The notes: generated by a model from the sequence alone, not told the origin. A DNA stretch of 33,854 nt from Gemmatimonadaceae bacterium (GCA_035533755.1 DATLTC010000047.1:1-33854), one strand, 5' to 3'. Shown: positions 26,073 to 33,610, counted from the stretch's first letter. Program-made: numbers and translations.

Positions 26073-26834
26073 CTAGTAATCGGCCCTAATCCTTTCAGCT
26101 GTCGTGATTCGGGTTACAAGCGAGGCATCATTGCCTTGGAGGATCCCAGCGTCAGCAAGCCCTTCGAGTAGCGGCGGAATGTCTGCATCCGTTGCCACGA
26201 TTATGTGCGTTACGTCCTGCGGCCGAAACATCAGGCGGGAGCAAGTCGCCAAGTACGCCTCGACCGCCAAGCGAGCATTGGGATCGGCCATAGCCTCACG
26301 GCTAATGGTTGGGCAGTCCTCAATCGAGTCGGGTACGTAACGCCACTCGCGTTCGTCATAGAAGCGCGTATGGCGGATTTTCCCATCCGCCTGGCGGGCA
26401 TCGCCCTCATACGCCTTGAAGTAGTACACCAGCCGGCCCGCTTCCAGCGCATTGCGTCGCGCGGCAGGGTCAGGGTCACTCGTAACCTTGAACTTGAGTA
26501 ACAGCTTCCTATAGGCTATCAGTGCATCTAGAAGTGGCGTACCAGAGTGTCCGTATAGCACTGGTGCAATCTTACGCGCCTCGCCCCAGCCTTTCGAAAG
26601 ACCGATGGCATACTTGCCGTAGCGGTCCATGTGTTCGGTGGTCTGCGACAGCGGAATATCGCAGAAGCACACCATCGGTATCCCTGTCTCGTCACCATCC
26701 GGCGGTCCACCGAATGCTCGCGAAAGGATGTCCATGCGCTCAAACGACGGATTGACCTTGAACCCCTCGGCCAGGATGCCTCTCAGGCTCTGCAGATTCC
26801 TTGTGAAGTGGAAGAGCGACGCTGAGCTTAGCAT
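26073..26834 (-). CDS. AbiGi-type abortive-infection protein
   Basis: A 253-residue protein recognised from LFHFTRNLQSLRGILAEGF, IPMVCFCDIPLSQTTEHMDR then YGKYAIGLSKGWG, and FYDEREWRYVP. I associate these with the AbiGi family (PF10899), annotated as the antitoxin of an abortive phage-resistance system. No AbiGii toxin gene is next to it, so it may act alone or serve another purpose. ATG 26834 lies 17 bases after the GTTAGCG box of site B on the minus strand, a typical cassette-gene position; its stop is 10 bases before site A. No membrane segments. Family call moderately sure, mechanism unknown. Confidence 0.72.
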   Translation of the reverse strand: MLSSASLFHFTRNLQSLRGILAEGFKVNPSFERMDILSRAFGGPPDGDETGIPMVCFCDIPLSQTTEHMDRYGKYAIGLSKGWGEARKIAPVLYGHSGTPLLDALIAYRKLLLKFKVTSDPDPAARRNALEAGRLVYYFKAYEGDARQADGKIRHTRFYDEREWRYVPDSIEDCPTISREAMADPNARLAVEAYLATCSRLMFRPQDVTHIIVATDADIPPLLEGLADAGILQGNDASLVTRITTAERIRADY

Positions 26835-26850
26835 GGTACCTCGGGTGTCC

Positions 26851-26961
26851 CGCTAACGCCGCGGCGCTCTGCTGCGGCGTTTCATAATAGTTGCGGCCCG
26901 CGAGCGCAGCGAGCCGGCCGCTTCCAAAGCCAACGCCGACGGCAGCAGCGCCTCGTTAGGC
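26851..26961 (-). repeat. attC-like recombination site B
   Basis: A 111-bp site with outer boxes CGCTAAC (26851-26857) and GTTAGGC (26955-26961), inner arms GGCGCTCTGCTGCGGCG and CGCCGACGGCAGCAGCGCC, and the terminal stem GCGGCCCGCGAGCG/AGCGAGCCGGCCGC. The minus strand has TATTAT (26884-26889), 50 bases before the AbiGi-type ATG. It follows the Ig-like gene by 28 bases. Confidence 0.8.
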
Positions 26962-26988
26962 AGCGTGCCTGCGGCCCTCGAACGGCGA

Positions 26989-27333
26989 TCACTGCACAGT
27001 GATTCCGACATGCATGGTCACCCGGTAGTGGCGAGCCGTGACCGTAAGGCTAGTTGCACCGACGGCCTCACCCGTTACGAGCCCGCTGGCAGAATCCACC
27101 GCCGCTATGGCAGGATTCGCTGACGCATACGTGATCGTATCGGAGAGTGCTCTCGTTCCCCGGCAGCCCAATAGCGTTAGGTGGACAGGGAACTGCTGGC
27201 CCACTCGAATTGTGGTGTCTTGCGGGGTCACCCCAACCTGCAAATCCGCGTCACACGCAGGTGTAATCGCTAGGCCATTGCAGGACCAGCCAGCCACTAG
27301 GACGACCGCTAGAATCGCAACGCCGCGCGCCAT
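26989..27333 (-). CDS. Small exported Ig-like (BIG2-type) domain protein in a cassette
   Basis: A 114-residue protein with an N-terminal signal (MARGVAILAVVLVAGWSC; the Cys might be lipidated but the lipobox is poor) and one bacterial Ig-like domain: VTPQDTTIRVGQQFPVHLTL, then YASANPAIAAVDSASGLVTG and EAVGATSLTVTA. Such domains usually mediate binding or act as spacers; alone, the role is unknown. The ATG lies 30 bases after the GTTAGGC box of site C on the minus strand. A truncated paralogue is at 25236. Base composition is less GC-rich than neighbouring chromosomal genes. Confidence 0.8.
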   Translation of the reverse strand: MARGVAILAVVLVAGWSCNGLAITPACDADLQVGVTPQDTTIRVGQQFPVHLTLLGCRGTRALSDTITYASANPAIAAVDSASGLVTGEAVGATSLTVTARHYRVTMHVGITVQ

Positions 27334-27362
27334 GGTTCGATCTCCGGCAAGCCTCCGTCGCT

Positions 27363-27473
27363 GCCTAACGCCGCGGCGCTCTGCTGCGGCGTTTCCTAAT
27401 AATGGCGGCAGGCGCCCGCAGGGCGCCAGCCGCTACCCTAGCCCACGCCGACGGCAGCAGCGCCAAGTTAGGT
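27363..27473 (-). repeat. attC-like recombination site C
   Basis: A 111-bp site with consensus boxes GCCTAAC (27363-27369, RYYYAAC) and GTTAGGT (27467-27473, GTTRRRY). Inner arms are GGCGCTCTGCTGCGGCG and CGCCGACGGCAGCAGCGCC, and the terminal stem is GGCGCCCGCAGGGCGCC. The best preserved of the three. An AT-rich patch with CATTAT on the minus strand (27399-27404) is 66 bases before the Ig-like ATG. It lies 7 bases after the small membrane-protein stop. Confidence 0.82.
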
Positions 27474-27480
27474 GGCACGG

Positions 27481-27645
27481 TCAGAGGCGCTCGCGTGAGG
27501 CCACGGCCTCAAGGGTGCGTGCGATCCGATCGAGAGCTTTGCGAATCGCGACGATCTGAACGACAGTCCAGATGGCCGCGACGGCCGGGGTGATCGCCAG
27601 AAGCAGCATGAGCACGAATTGGACTGCGCCGAAGCTCTCAAACAT
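27481..27645 (-). CDS. 54-residue single-helix membrane protein in a cassette
   Basis: Short gene starting ATG at 27645: MFESFGAVQFVLMLLLAITP, a helix continuing AVAAIWTVVQIVAI, then an amphipathic basic tail RKALDRIARTLEAVASRERL. The layout resembles many tiny bacterial inner-membrane proteins. Function unknown. The stop is 7 bases before the GTTAGGT box of site C, and the start is 32 bases after the GTTAGAT box at 27678-27684, exactly a cassette layout. GAGG lies about 10 bases upstream of the ATG. An overlapping longer minus-strand frame (27468-27689) has a Ser/Pro/Arg-rich translation and was judged a shadow. Confidence 0.68.
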   Translation of the reverse strand: MFESFGAVQFVLMLLLAITPAVAAIWTVVQIVAIRKALDRIARTLEAVASRERL

Positions 27646-28020
27646 AGGCCGGCATCCTCACGCGGTTGTCCGGTGCCATCTAACTTCAATTTATGAAGTC
27701 ATGTTATGCTGCGAGCCCGCGCAAACTACAGCACGCTCTCGCAGCCTATTGTGTACCGCCCCCACCCACCAAGCAAGCCACGCGCCACGACGACACCACA
27801 TTAGACACATTAGAATCCAGCCCCCCCGCGCGTTACGCTGCAAGGACTTGCTGCATAACACGCACCGGTCACCCGCCGCGGGCCGAGCGTCCCCCAAGGC
27901 CCGTCCCGAGCCCTGAATGCGGGACAGCGCCCTATCTGTCCGATGAACAACCCTCTGTGGGCCCGTCGCTCCATCGTCCGCCAGTCCACCCCGGAGCGCG
28001 CCACCCCTCCCGCCACGATC
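27646..28020. other. Gene-free stretch at the head of the cassette array, with a GTTAGAT core box
   Basis: No convincing gene. ATCTAAC on the plus strand (27678-27684; GTTAGAT on the minus) matches the GTTRRRY box and marks the first cassette boundary. Beside it are ACTTCA/TGAAGT around a 5-base loop and the 8-base inverted repeat GCTGCGAG/CTCGCAGC. This could be a degraded attC or an attI-like entry site. The part 27684-27850 is AT-richer than the surroundings. No integrase gene is in or beside it. Confidence 0.5.
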
Positions 28021-29130
28021 TCAATCACGCCCAGCCGGGCGCCCCTTGGCGGACGCGGGCCCGGCACGCCATCCCGCGAAATCCTCGAGCACGTCGTCGG
28101 ACATGGCCGCCGCCGCGCGCACGAGCCAGTTCTTCGGGCGACGCTCGAGGTCGGCGAGCAGGGTGCGCGCACTCGCGCTCCCCAGATGGACGTTGGCGGT
28201 CTCCCACCCCATGGCGTGGAGCAGGTGTCGTTCGCTGCGGTCGCGCGGAAGACTCGCGAGTTCGATCCGCGAGCAGTCGGGCGCCAGCCGGCGGGCGATC
28301 CACCCCTCGTGGACGGTGACGAACGGATCGGCGCATCGCACCGCCCTGTCGAGCGCCGTCGCATACAGCGTCCGACCGACGCGCCGACTGCCCGACGCCC
28401 ACGCGGCCGCCGACACGGCCAGTCCCTTGGCCTCACGCGCGATGCGGCCGCCGCGCCAATCGGCCAGCGCCACGAATCGTTGGCGGCCCAGGCTGCCCAC
28501 TCCGGCAATCCGGTGCGCTACGCGCCATGGGAGAGCGCGTGATGGCCAGAGCTTGGCCAGCGCCGAGCGTGCTTCGCGCGGGAGCACACCGCGCATAGGC
28601 GTCGCCGCGTCGAGCTTCGCCCAGAACTCCTCGGGATTGCGCAAACGCGACACCGCAATCTTTCGCAGCGCGTGGTGCCGCTCGGCGAGCACCACGGGCT
28701 GCCCCCCCGCGGCGAGCGACTCGCGGTAGCCGGAAAGGAGGATCGTCGTCGCATCCTTGATGCCGAGCCGCAAATCCGACGCGTCGGCCGCGAGCGCGAC
28801 GCTCACCGCCAGACGCACGAGGTCGTTGGTGTACGGCAGGCGCCACACCTCGTCGAAGTCGTTGATGCCCCACACCAGCCGACCTTCGGCGTCGCGCCAG
28901 GTGCCGAAGTTCTCCACGTGCAGATCGCCCACTGCCAGCACCACCGGTGCGTCGAGCAGGTCGCGACAGGTGGCCGGCCAGCGTTGCGCCCACCGGAAGT
29001 AGGTGCCGCGGAGAAAGGGGAAGGCGCCTTCGCGCATTAGCCGGTGCTTGATGATGAGATCGGCCGCGATGAGAGGCAGGCGCCCGCCCAGCCAGCGCTC
29101 GTAATCGGCAACGGCATGATGAATGTTCAT
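28021..29130 (-). CDS. DUF2252 family protein
   Basis: A 369-residue DUF2252 protein, a kinase-like fold of uncertain activity. Seen: YFRWAQRWPATCRDLLDAPV, VLAVGDLHVENFGTWRDAEG, WGINDFDEVWRLPYTNDLVR, then a basic middle region and RHLLHAMGWETANVHLGSA. GDLHVENFG and DFDE match positions of catalytic-loop and metal-binding motifs in aminoglycoside-phosphotransferase-like kinases, so a phosphotransferase is possible. It is shorter than many members (about 400-450). ATG at 29130. The DUF1801 gene lies 84 bases upstream on the same strand. Confidence 0.85.
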   Translation of the reverse strand: MNIHHAVADYERWLGGRLPLIAADLIIKHRLMREGAFPFLRGTYFRWAQRWPATCRDLLDAPVVLAVGDLHVENFGTWRDAEGRLVWGINDFDEVWRLPYTNDLVRLAVSVALAADASDLRLGIKDATTILLSGYRESLAAGGQPVVLAERHHALRKIAVSRLRNPEEFWAKLDAATPMRGVLPREARSALAKLWPSRALPWRVAHRIAGVGSLGRQRFVALADWRGGRIAREAKGLAVSAAAWASGSRRVGRTLYATALDRAVRCADPFVTVHEGWIARRLAPDCSRIELASLPRDRSERHLLHAMGWETANVHLGSASARTLLADLERRPKNWLVRAAAAMSDDVLEDFAGWRAGPASAKGRPAGRD

Positions 29131-29214
29131 GAAGGGAGATCATCGCATCCCGCGCCGCGGGCCGCCAGACGCGATGGCCCAGGCCCTCGCGCTCCAACGG
29201 CGCTCGTCGTCCCT

Positions 29215-29607
29215 CTATGCTCTCACCCTCTTCCGTCTCGCGGCGGCCCGAGCGCGGTCCTGCTTGACCCGTAAGCGGACGATCCGCGTGATGAGGGCAT
29301 ACGGAATGGGTTGATCGAGCGGGAACCGGAGATTGCCCTTGGGGCCGGCGTAGGGTGCGAGTGCCTTGGCGAGCCTCGCGTCGCGGGCAACCGGGGGGAA
29401 GAGTCCGATGTGGTGTTTGAAGACGCCAACGTACAGGAGAATGCCGTGCTGCCGGAATGCCGGCATGCGGTAGCTGATGATCTCCTTGGCCTCCGGCGCG
29501 GCGGCCGCGATCGCGCGTCGTATCTTCTTCAGAATCGGTTGGACCTCGACGCGTGCGGCGGCGATGTACGCGTCGATGCTGGCCGGTGGTGATTTGCGAG
29601 CGTCCAT
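29215..29607 (-). CDS. DUF1801 domain protein (copy 3)
   Basis: A 130-residue DUF1801 protein: IDAYIAAARVEVQPILKKIR, EAKEIISYRMPAFRQHGILL, YVGVFKHHIGLFPP and FPLDQPIPYALITRIVRLRV then a basic tail KQDRARAAARRKRVRA. YRMPAF and IGLFPP are the classic family motifs, better conserved here than in the copies at 22644 and 23948. Function unknown. ATG 29607. It lies upstream of DUF2252 on the same strand with an 84-base gap. Confidence 0.88.
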   Translation of the reverse strand: MDARKSPPASIDAYIAAARVEVQPILKKIRRAIAAAAPEAKEIISYRMPAFRQHGILLYVGVFKHHIGLFPPVARDARLAKALAPYAGPKGNLRFPLDQPIPYALITRIVRLRVKQDRARAAARRKRVRA

Positions 29608-29652
29608 TGCATCCCGCCTTGGCTACGTCCTCTGGAATCGGGGTCTCGAACG

Positions 29653-29790
29653 CTACCGTCTCGGCTCGTACCGCATCGCCACCGCCCCCGAGCCGAACTC
29701 CAGCCAGCTCACGAGCTTCAGGTCAGGCCTCGCTCCCGTCGCCGCCGGCGGCCGCCACGCTGCTTCCTGGATTAGCACGCCGAAGCTCAC
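29653..29790 (-). CDS. Possible 45-residue protein coupled to the upstream small membrane protein
   Basis: A GTG at 29790 overlaps the TGA of the membrane-protein gene as GTGA (29787-29790). The frame runs 45 residues, MSFGVLIQEAAWRPPAATGA then RPDLKLVSWLEFGSGAVAMR and YEPRR, to a TAG. The composition looks protein-like and the coupling pattern is typical, but I do not recognise a family and the length is too short for confidence. Confidence 0.35.
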   Translation of the reverse strand: MSFGVLIQEAAWRPPAATGARPDLKLVSWLEFGSGAVAMRYEPRR

Positions 29791-29954
29791 GGCCGTTTCA
29801 GGACTCTGAAGTAGAAGGCTGAGAATATGAGGACGATGCCTATGTTCACCATCAGCCGTTCCCAGAACCGGTTCTTGAAGAACAACACATCGACGGCAAC
29901 GATCGTGGCTACCATCAGGACTACGTAGACTGCGGTGGTCGTGTGGCTTCTCAT
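29787..29954 (-). CDS. Small two-helix membrane protein
   Basis: A 55-residue protein starting MRSHTTTAVYVVLMVATIVA, with helices at about 7-25 and 34-51 and a short charged loop FFKNRFWERL between them. It resembles widespread short bacterial membrane proteins with the VDVLFF-x-F-W-ERL pattern; the function is unknown. ATG 29954 is preceded by GGGGGA. A longer in-frame extension to 30056 looks non-coding. Head-to-head with the SDR gene at 30110. Confidence 0.72.
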   Translation of the reverse strand: MRSHTTTAVYVVLMVATIVAVDVLFFKNRFWERLMVNIGIVLIFSAFYFRVLKRP

Positions 29955-30109
29955 CTCAGTCCCCCGAGAATGCGGTTGAACGCGTCCATGGCGCCCCGGG
30001 CTCGGGAGTGAAAATGGGCCACCCGCGAGATAAGTTGTTGCAGTCGGCGGCGCCAACGCAAAGCTGGAGGGCCGCTACGGAATGTGGGACATCTCCGCCG
30101 GGACGGCAA

Positions 30110-30934
30110 ATGGGCACCATCATCATCACGGGCGCGAGCGACGGCATCGGCGCGGCGAGTGCTCGCCAACTCAGGGCGAGGGGGCACGACGTGGTCATCG
30201 TCGGCCGCTCACCGGCAAAGACACAAGCGCTGGCGCGCGAGCTCGGGGCGCCGTTTCACGTGGCCGACTACGCGCGACTGGCCGACGTCCATCGGCTGGC
30301 CGCCGAACTCGCGCGTTACGACCGCATCGACGTGCTGGCCAACAACGCCGGCGGCATCATGGGACAACGGGAGGTGACCGAGGATGGCTTCGAGAAGACC
30401 TTCCAGGTCAACCACCTGGCGCCCTTCCTGCTTACCAGCCTGTTGCAGGAGCGCCTCATCGCGAGCCGCGCCACGGTGATCCAGACCGCGAGCGCCGCGG
30501 CAAATATGTGGGGCCGCGGGTTCGACATCGCGGACCTCCAGAACGAGCGCGACTACCGGCCAGAGCGCGCCTACGGCAACGGCAAGCTCGAGAACATCCT
30601 GTTCACCCGCGAGCTGCATCGCCGGCACCACGCCCACGGCATCGCGGCCGTTGCCTTTCACCCCGGCGTCGTGCGCAGCAACTTCGCCAGCGACACCACG
30701 CACTACATGCGCTTTCTCTACAACGCGCCACTCAAGTACCTGGTCATGATCAGCCCCGAGGCGAGCGGGCGCAGGCTCACCGCGCTCGCCGAGGGACAGC
30801 CCGGCGTCGCCTGGCAGCCGGGCGAGGTGTACAACAAGCGCAAGCCGATGCCCGTTGCGTTCAGGGACGACGACGGCAGCGTGGCCCGGGAACTCTGGGA
30901 GCGCAGCGAGGAGATGGTCGCTCGCGCAGGGTGA
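30110..30934 (+). CDS. Short-chain dehydrogenase/reductase
   Basis: A 274-residue NAD(P)-dependent oxidoreductase of the SDR superfamily. Cofactor motif TGASDGIG near the N-terminus, NNAGG, the catalytic Ser region QTASAAANMWG, and YGNGK giving the Tyr-x3-Lys pair. The overall order resembles retinol-dehydrogenase/WW-oxidoreductase-like SDRs (FQVNHLAPFLLTSLL, FHPGVVRSNF). Substrate unknown. ATG at 30110 begins directly before the first strand MGTIIITG; the open frame upstream to 30008 is not family-like. It converges with the lipocalin gene, with a 26-base gap and no clear terminator. Confidence 0.92.
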   Translation: MGTIIITGASDGIGAASARQLRARGHDVVIVGRSPAKTQALARELGAPFHVADYARLADVHRLAAELARYDRIDVLANNAGGIMGQREVTEDGFEKTFQVNHLAPFLLTSLLQERLIASRATVIQTASAAANMWGRGFDIADLQNERDYRPERAYGNGKLENILFTRELHRRHHAHGIAAVAFHPGVVRSNFASDTTHYMRFLYNAPLKYLVMISPEASGRRLTALAEGQPGVAWQPGEVYNKRKPMPVAFRDDDGSVARELWERSEEMVARAG

Positions 30935-30960
30935 CGCGCGGCCGGAACGCCCACCGCGGG

Positions 30961-31551
30961 TCAGGGCGCCGGTATTCTCTGCAGCCGCGCGACGTCGAAC
31001 CCCTCTCGCGCGGCGGTCGCCACCAGGCGGTCGTACGTGGCGGTGTCTAACACGGGCGTGCGCGACAGCAGCCAGAGGTAGCGCCGATCCGGCGTTCCGA
31101 TCAGCGCCGCGCCGTAGTCGTCCGTGAGATCGAGCACCCAGTAGTCTGCCCAGACCATGGGCAGGAACGAGAGAAATGCCGGCGCGAAGCGCACCTTGAG
31201 CATGGACGCGGGGCCGCCGCGATGGGCGAGGTGGGCGGCTCCCTCGGCACGACTGACCGTGCTGTCGGCGGCACGGCACGTGTTCACGATCTTGATGGTG
31301 CTGTCGGGCTGCAGCTCGTAGTTGGCGGTGGGCTGCCCCGCGCACCGGCGCTCGAACCAGTTGGGGAACCGCGCCACCTCGTACCAGAGGCCGGCGTACC
31401 GCTCGAGGTCCAGCGAGGGAATGGCGCGGACCGGCTGCGGCCGCTCCTGCGCCACCGCGCGCGTGGCGCTCATGACGCCGAGCACCGAGGCGAGCGCCAC
31501 GGCGCCCACGACTCGCGATGACGATCGCGCCGGCTTCGCTTGGATATTCAT
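30961..31551 (-). CDS. Exported lipocalin (Blc-like)
   Basis: A 196-residue protein with a Sec signal peptide ending ATRAVAQ and a lipocalin beta-barrel: the G-x-W motif region DLERYAGLWYEVARFPNWFE, YELQPDSTIKIVNTC, VRFAPAFLSFLPMVWADYWV, then YLWLLSRTP and a C-terminal helix. Blc-type lipocalins bind fatty acids or lysophospholipids. It lacks a normal lipobox, so it is predicted to be periplasmic, not a lipoprotein. The ATG overlaps the stop of the upstream APC permease as ATGA (31548-31551), so the two are translated together. Confidence 0.92.
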   Translation of the reverse strand: MNIQAKPARSSSRVVGAVALASVLGVMSATRAVAQERPQPVRAIPSLDLERYAGLWYEVARFPNWFERRCAGQPTANYELQPDSTIKIVNTCRAADSTVSRAEGAAHLAHRGGPASMLKVRFAPAFLSFLPMVWADYWVLDLTDDYGAALIGTPDRRYLWLLSRTPVLDTATYDRLVATAAREGFDVARLQRIPAP

Positions 31552-32960
31552 CTCCGAGTGGATTCCGCTCGACGGCGCCCCACGGCGTACGTGGCCGCGC
31601 CGCTGGCCACCAGCAACGCGCTCAGCCCCACCACCTTGAGAACATAGCGCCCCGGGTTCGGCTCGTCCGCCGGCGGGATCGCGGCCAGGACGATCGCGAC
31701 CGCCGACGTCAGGAACCCTACCGCGCCGCAGAGCACCGCAGCATGCTTCCCGCCCGGCACCCGCATCACCTCCGGGCCCGCCGGTTCACGCTGCAGGCGG
31801 ATCAACGCCGGGAACATCGTGAGGTACGGCAGGAAGTATGCGATGATGCCCAGACTCACCAGGATGTCGTACGCCTTCTTGGGCGTCTCGCCGGCCTGGC
31901 CCAGCACCGCGCAGAGCGCCGCCACGCCCACCTGCAGCAGCAGCGCCACGTACGGCGTGCCATAGCGCGGGTGCAGCTTGCCGAACGCGCGCGGCAGGTA
32001 GTTGTCGATGCCCGCTACGAACGGCAGGCGCGCCGGCGCCGACAGCCACACCCCCACCCCGCCCATGGAGCTCAGCACGATGAGGGCGGCCGCGAGCGGG
32101 CCCAGGCCCGGCAGGCCCACGCGGTCGCCCGTGCGCACGATGGCGTCCATGATGCCCTGCAGCCCTGTGATCTGCCCGTGGGGCAGCGCCAGCAGAATGG
32201 CCAGTGTGCCCAGGATGTAGATGGCCGGAATGATGAGCCCCGCGATCAGCACCGCACGCGGCACCGTGCGCCGCGGGTTCTCGATCTCCTCGCCCATGAA
32301 CGAGCCCGCCTCGAGTCCGCTGAACGCGAACGCCAGCGTGGCCCAGAAGATCATGTCCTTGAGCCCCATGCTCGGCGCCAGGCTGTGCATCGTGATCGCC
32401 GTTGCCGGCCCGAACTTTGCCGCGGCCACGAACCCCATCACGATGAGCACCGTCATCGGGATCCAGGTGGCGTATGCGCCGATGCTCGTGAGCCACTTGC
32501 CGAACTGCAGCCCGGCGATGTTGAGCGCGGCGGCCAGGATCAGCCCGGCAAGCGAGAAGCTGATGAAGTAGGCGCCGCTGGTTTGCAGGTGGGCGAACCG
32601 CGAACCGAAGATGTAGAGCGCCGAGCTGGCCGCGAAGTAGAGGATGCCCGGCAGATAGGTGAGGTTCGAGCCCCAGTACGTCCAGCCGGTCATGAATCCC
32701 GTAAAGTCGCCGAACGCCTGCTTGGTCCAGACGTAGATGCCGCCTTCCTGCGGGTAGCGCGAGGAGAGTTCCAGCACCGTGAACGCCAGCGGGACGAACA
32801 GGCCCAGGGCGCCGATCACCCAGACCACCAGCGAACTCGGGCCCGCCGCCGCGGCCACCGCCACCCATCGCATCCCCACCACGCCCACCACGTAGAACCA
32901 GACCAGGTCGCGCACGCGGAGGACGCGGCGCAGTCCGGGTGCTGTGGCGGGTTCGGTCAC
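31548..32960 (-). CDS. APC superfamily amino acid permease
   Basis: A 470-residue inner-membrane transporter of the amino acid-polyamine-organocation superfamily, with about 12 helices. Seen: LVWFYVVGVVGMRWVAVAAA, LSSRYPQEGGIYVWTKQAFG, FWATLAFAFSGLEAGSFMGE then EIENPRRTVPRAVL (the conserved helix 6/7 signature), and FVAGIDNYLPRAFGKLHPRY. The substrate is not predictable; glutamate/GABA- or YjeM-like members are similar. The GTG at 32960 is preceded by GGAG with 5-base spacing; the frame is open further upstream, but that region is not hydrophobic or family-like. It is translationally coupled to the lipocalin gene, an unusual pairing. Confidence 0.93.
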   Translation of the reverse strand: MTEPATAPGLRRVLRVRDLVWFYVVGVVGMRWVAVAAAAGPSSLVVWVIGALGLFVPLAFTVLELSSRYPQEGGIYVWTKQAFGDFTGFMTGWTYWGSNLTYLPGILYFAASSALYIFGSRFAHLQTSGAYFISFSLAGLILAAALNIAGLQFGKWLTSIGAYATWIPMTVLIVMGFVAAAKFGPATAITMHSLAPSMGLKDMIFWATLAFAFSGLEAGSFMGEEIENPRRTVPRAVLIAGLIIPAIYILGTLAILLALPHGQITGLQGIMDAIVRTGDRVGLPGLGPLAAALIVLSSMGGVGVWLSAPARLPFVAGIDNYLPRAFGKLHPRYGTPYVALLLQVGVAALCAVLGQAGETPKKAYDILVSLGIIAYFLPYLTMFPALIRLQREPAGPEVMRVPGGKHAAVLCGAVGFLTSAVAIVLAAIPPADEPNPGRYVLKVVGLSALLVASGAATYAVGRRRAESTRR

Positions 32961-33028
32961 GGAGTCTCCGGGGTTGGGACGGGCGAGCGCGGCAGCGCGC
33001 CGGTGTGGGGTGGGCCGGAGGAGAATGT

Positions 33029-33460
33029 CTAGCTGGGACGTCGGGGGCGCCAGGGCGCGTGCTTGTCGGCCCGGAACCCGAGCAGAAACAATACGATGGC
33101 AATAACGAACAGGGCCATGGCCGCTGACAGAACCAACGTGAGGTCTTGGTGCGAGGCGGAGCTGACCACGACCCTTCCGAACAACACGAGCAGGATCGCT
33201 GCGCTCAAAGCGAGAAAGGCTCTCTTGTGCCACCACCACGACGGTAAGGCTTCGCTCTTGGGCGGCTCGAGCCGAGCAATGATGTTCGCCGCCTTCGGCT
33301 CGTCCGCATCGTTGAGGATCGCGACTCTCACGCTACCGGCGAGGCCCAACGTCCCCGGCGAAGACTGGTCCAGCATGACCGCATCAATCCCATCCGCCAG
33401 CAGTGCGAGTCTCACACTCTCGGCCAGACTGAGCGAATGCGTGTGAAGGACGGTGATCAT
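33029..33460 (-). CDS. DUF2007-like signal-transduction protein with two membrane helices
   Basis: A 143-residue protein. The N-terminal 65 residues (MITVLHTHSLSLAESVRLAL ... VRVAILNDADEPKAANII) resemble the DUF2007 'putative signal transducing protein' domain, a PII-like ferredoxin fold. Two helices follow (about 80-98 and 106-127), then a basic tail. Function unknown. ATG at 33460. It lies 68 bases upstream of the permease GTG on the same strand, and a decayed attC-like promoter module is at 33512-33588. Confidence 0.75.
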   Translation of the reverse strand: MITVLHTHSLSLAESVRLALLADGIDAVMLDQSSPGTLGLAGSVRVAILNDADEPKAANIIARLEPPKSEALPSWWWHKRAFLALSAAILLVLFGRVVVSSASHQDLTLVLSAAMALFVIAIVLFLLGFRADKHAPWRPRRPS

Positions 33461-33511
33461 GGGCTACCGGTGGCTGTCGCGGCTACCTCGCGGACTCACT
33501 CCAACTCCAAT

Positions 33512-33588
33512 CGCGGACGCCGCGGCGTTCTGCGGCGGCCTTCTATCATAGTTGCCGCCCGCGAGCGCCGCGAGCCGGCCGCTTCCTT
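33512..33588 (-). repeat. Decayed attC-like site with a promoter-like box
   Basis: The minus strand reads GGAAGCGGCCGGCTCGCGGC, GCTCGCGGGCGGCAACTATG, ATAGAAGG and CGCCGCAGAACGCCGCGGCG, closely following site B (26851-26961). The core box is mutated: GTCCGCG where site B has GTTAGCG. The distal half with the other box is absent. TATGAT (33545-33550) is 85 bases before the ATG at 33460. Confidence 0.6.
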
Positions 33589-33610
33589 GGTGCCCATGTG
33601 TGAGGGGTGG

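Noticed and set aside
25951-27473. CRISPR array
   Set aside because: The repeats are about 111 bp, imperfect palindromes, and are separated by whole genes and not by short uniform spacers.
27468-27689. Minus-strand frame overlapping the 54-residue membrane protein
   Set aside because: Its translation is Ser/Pro/Arg-rich and low complexity; the alternative frame encodes a clean membrane helix with cassette-like spacing.
27684-28020. Possible attI site and nearby integrase
   Set aside because: A GTTAGAT box and small inverted repeats are present, but no tyrosine recombinase is encoded here or anywhere in the window, so attI cannot be claimed.
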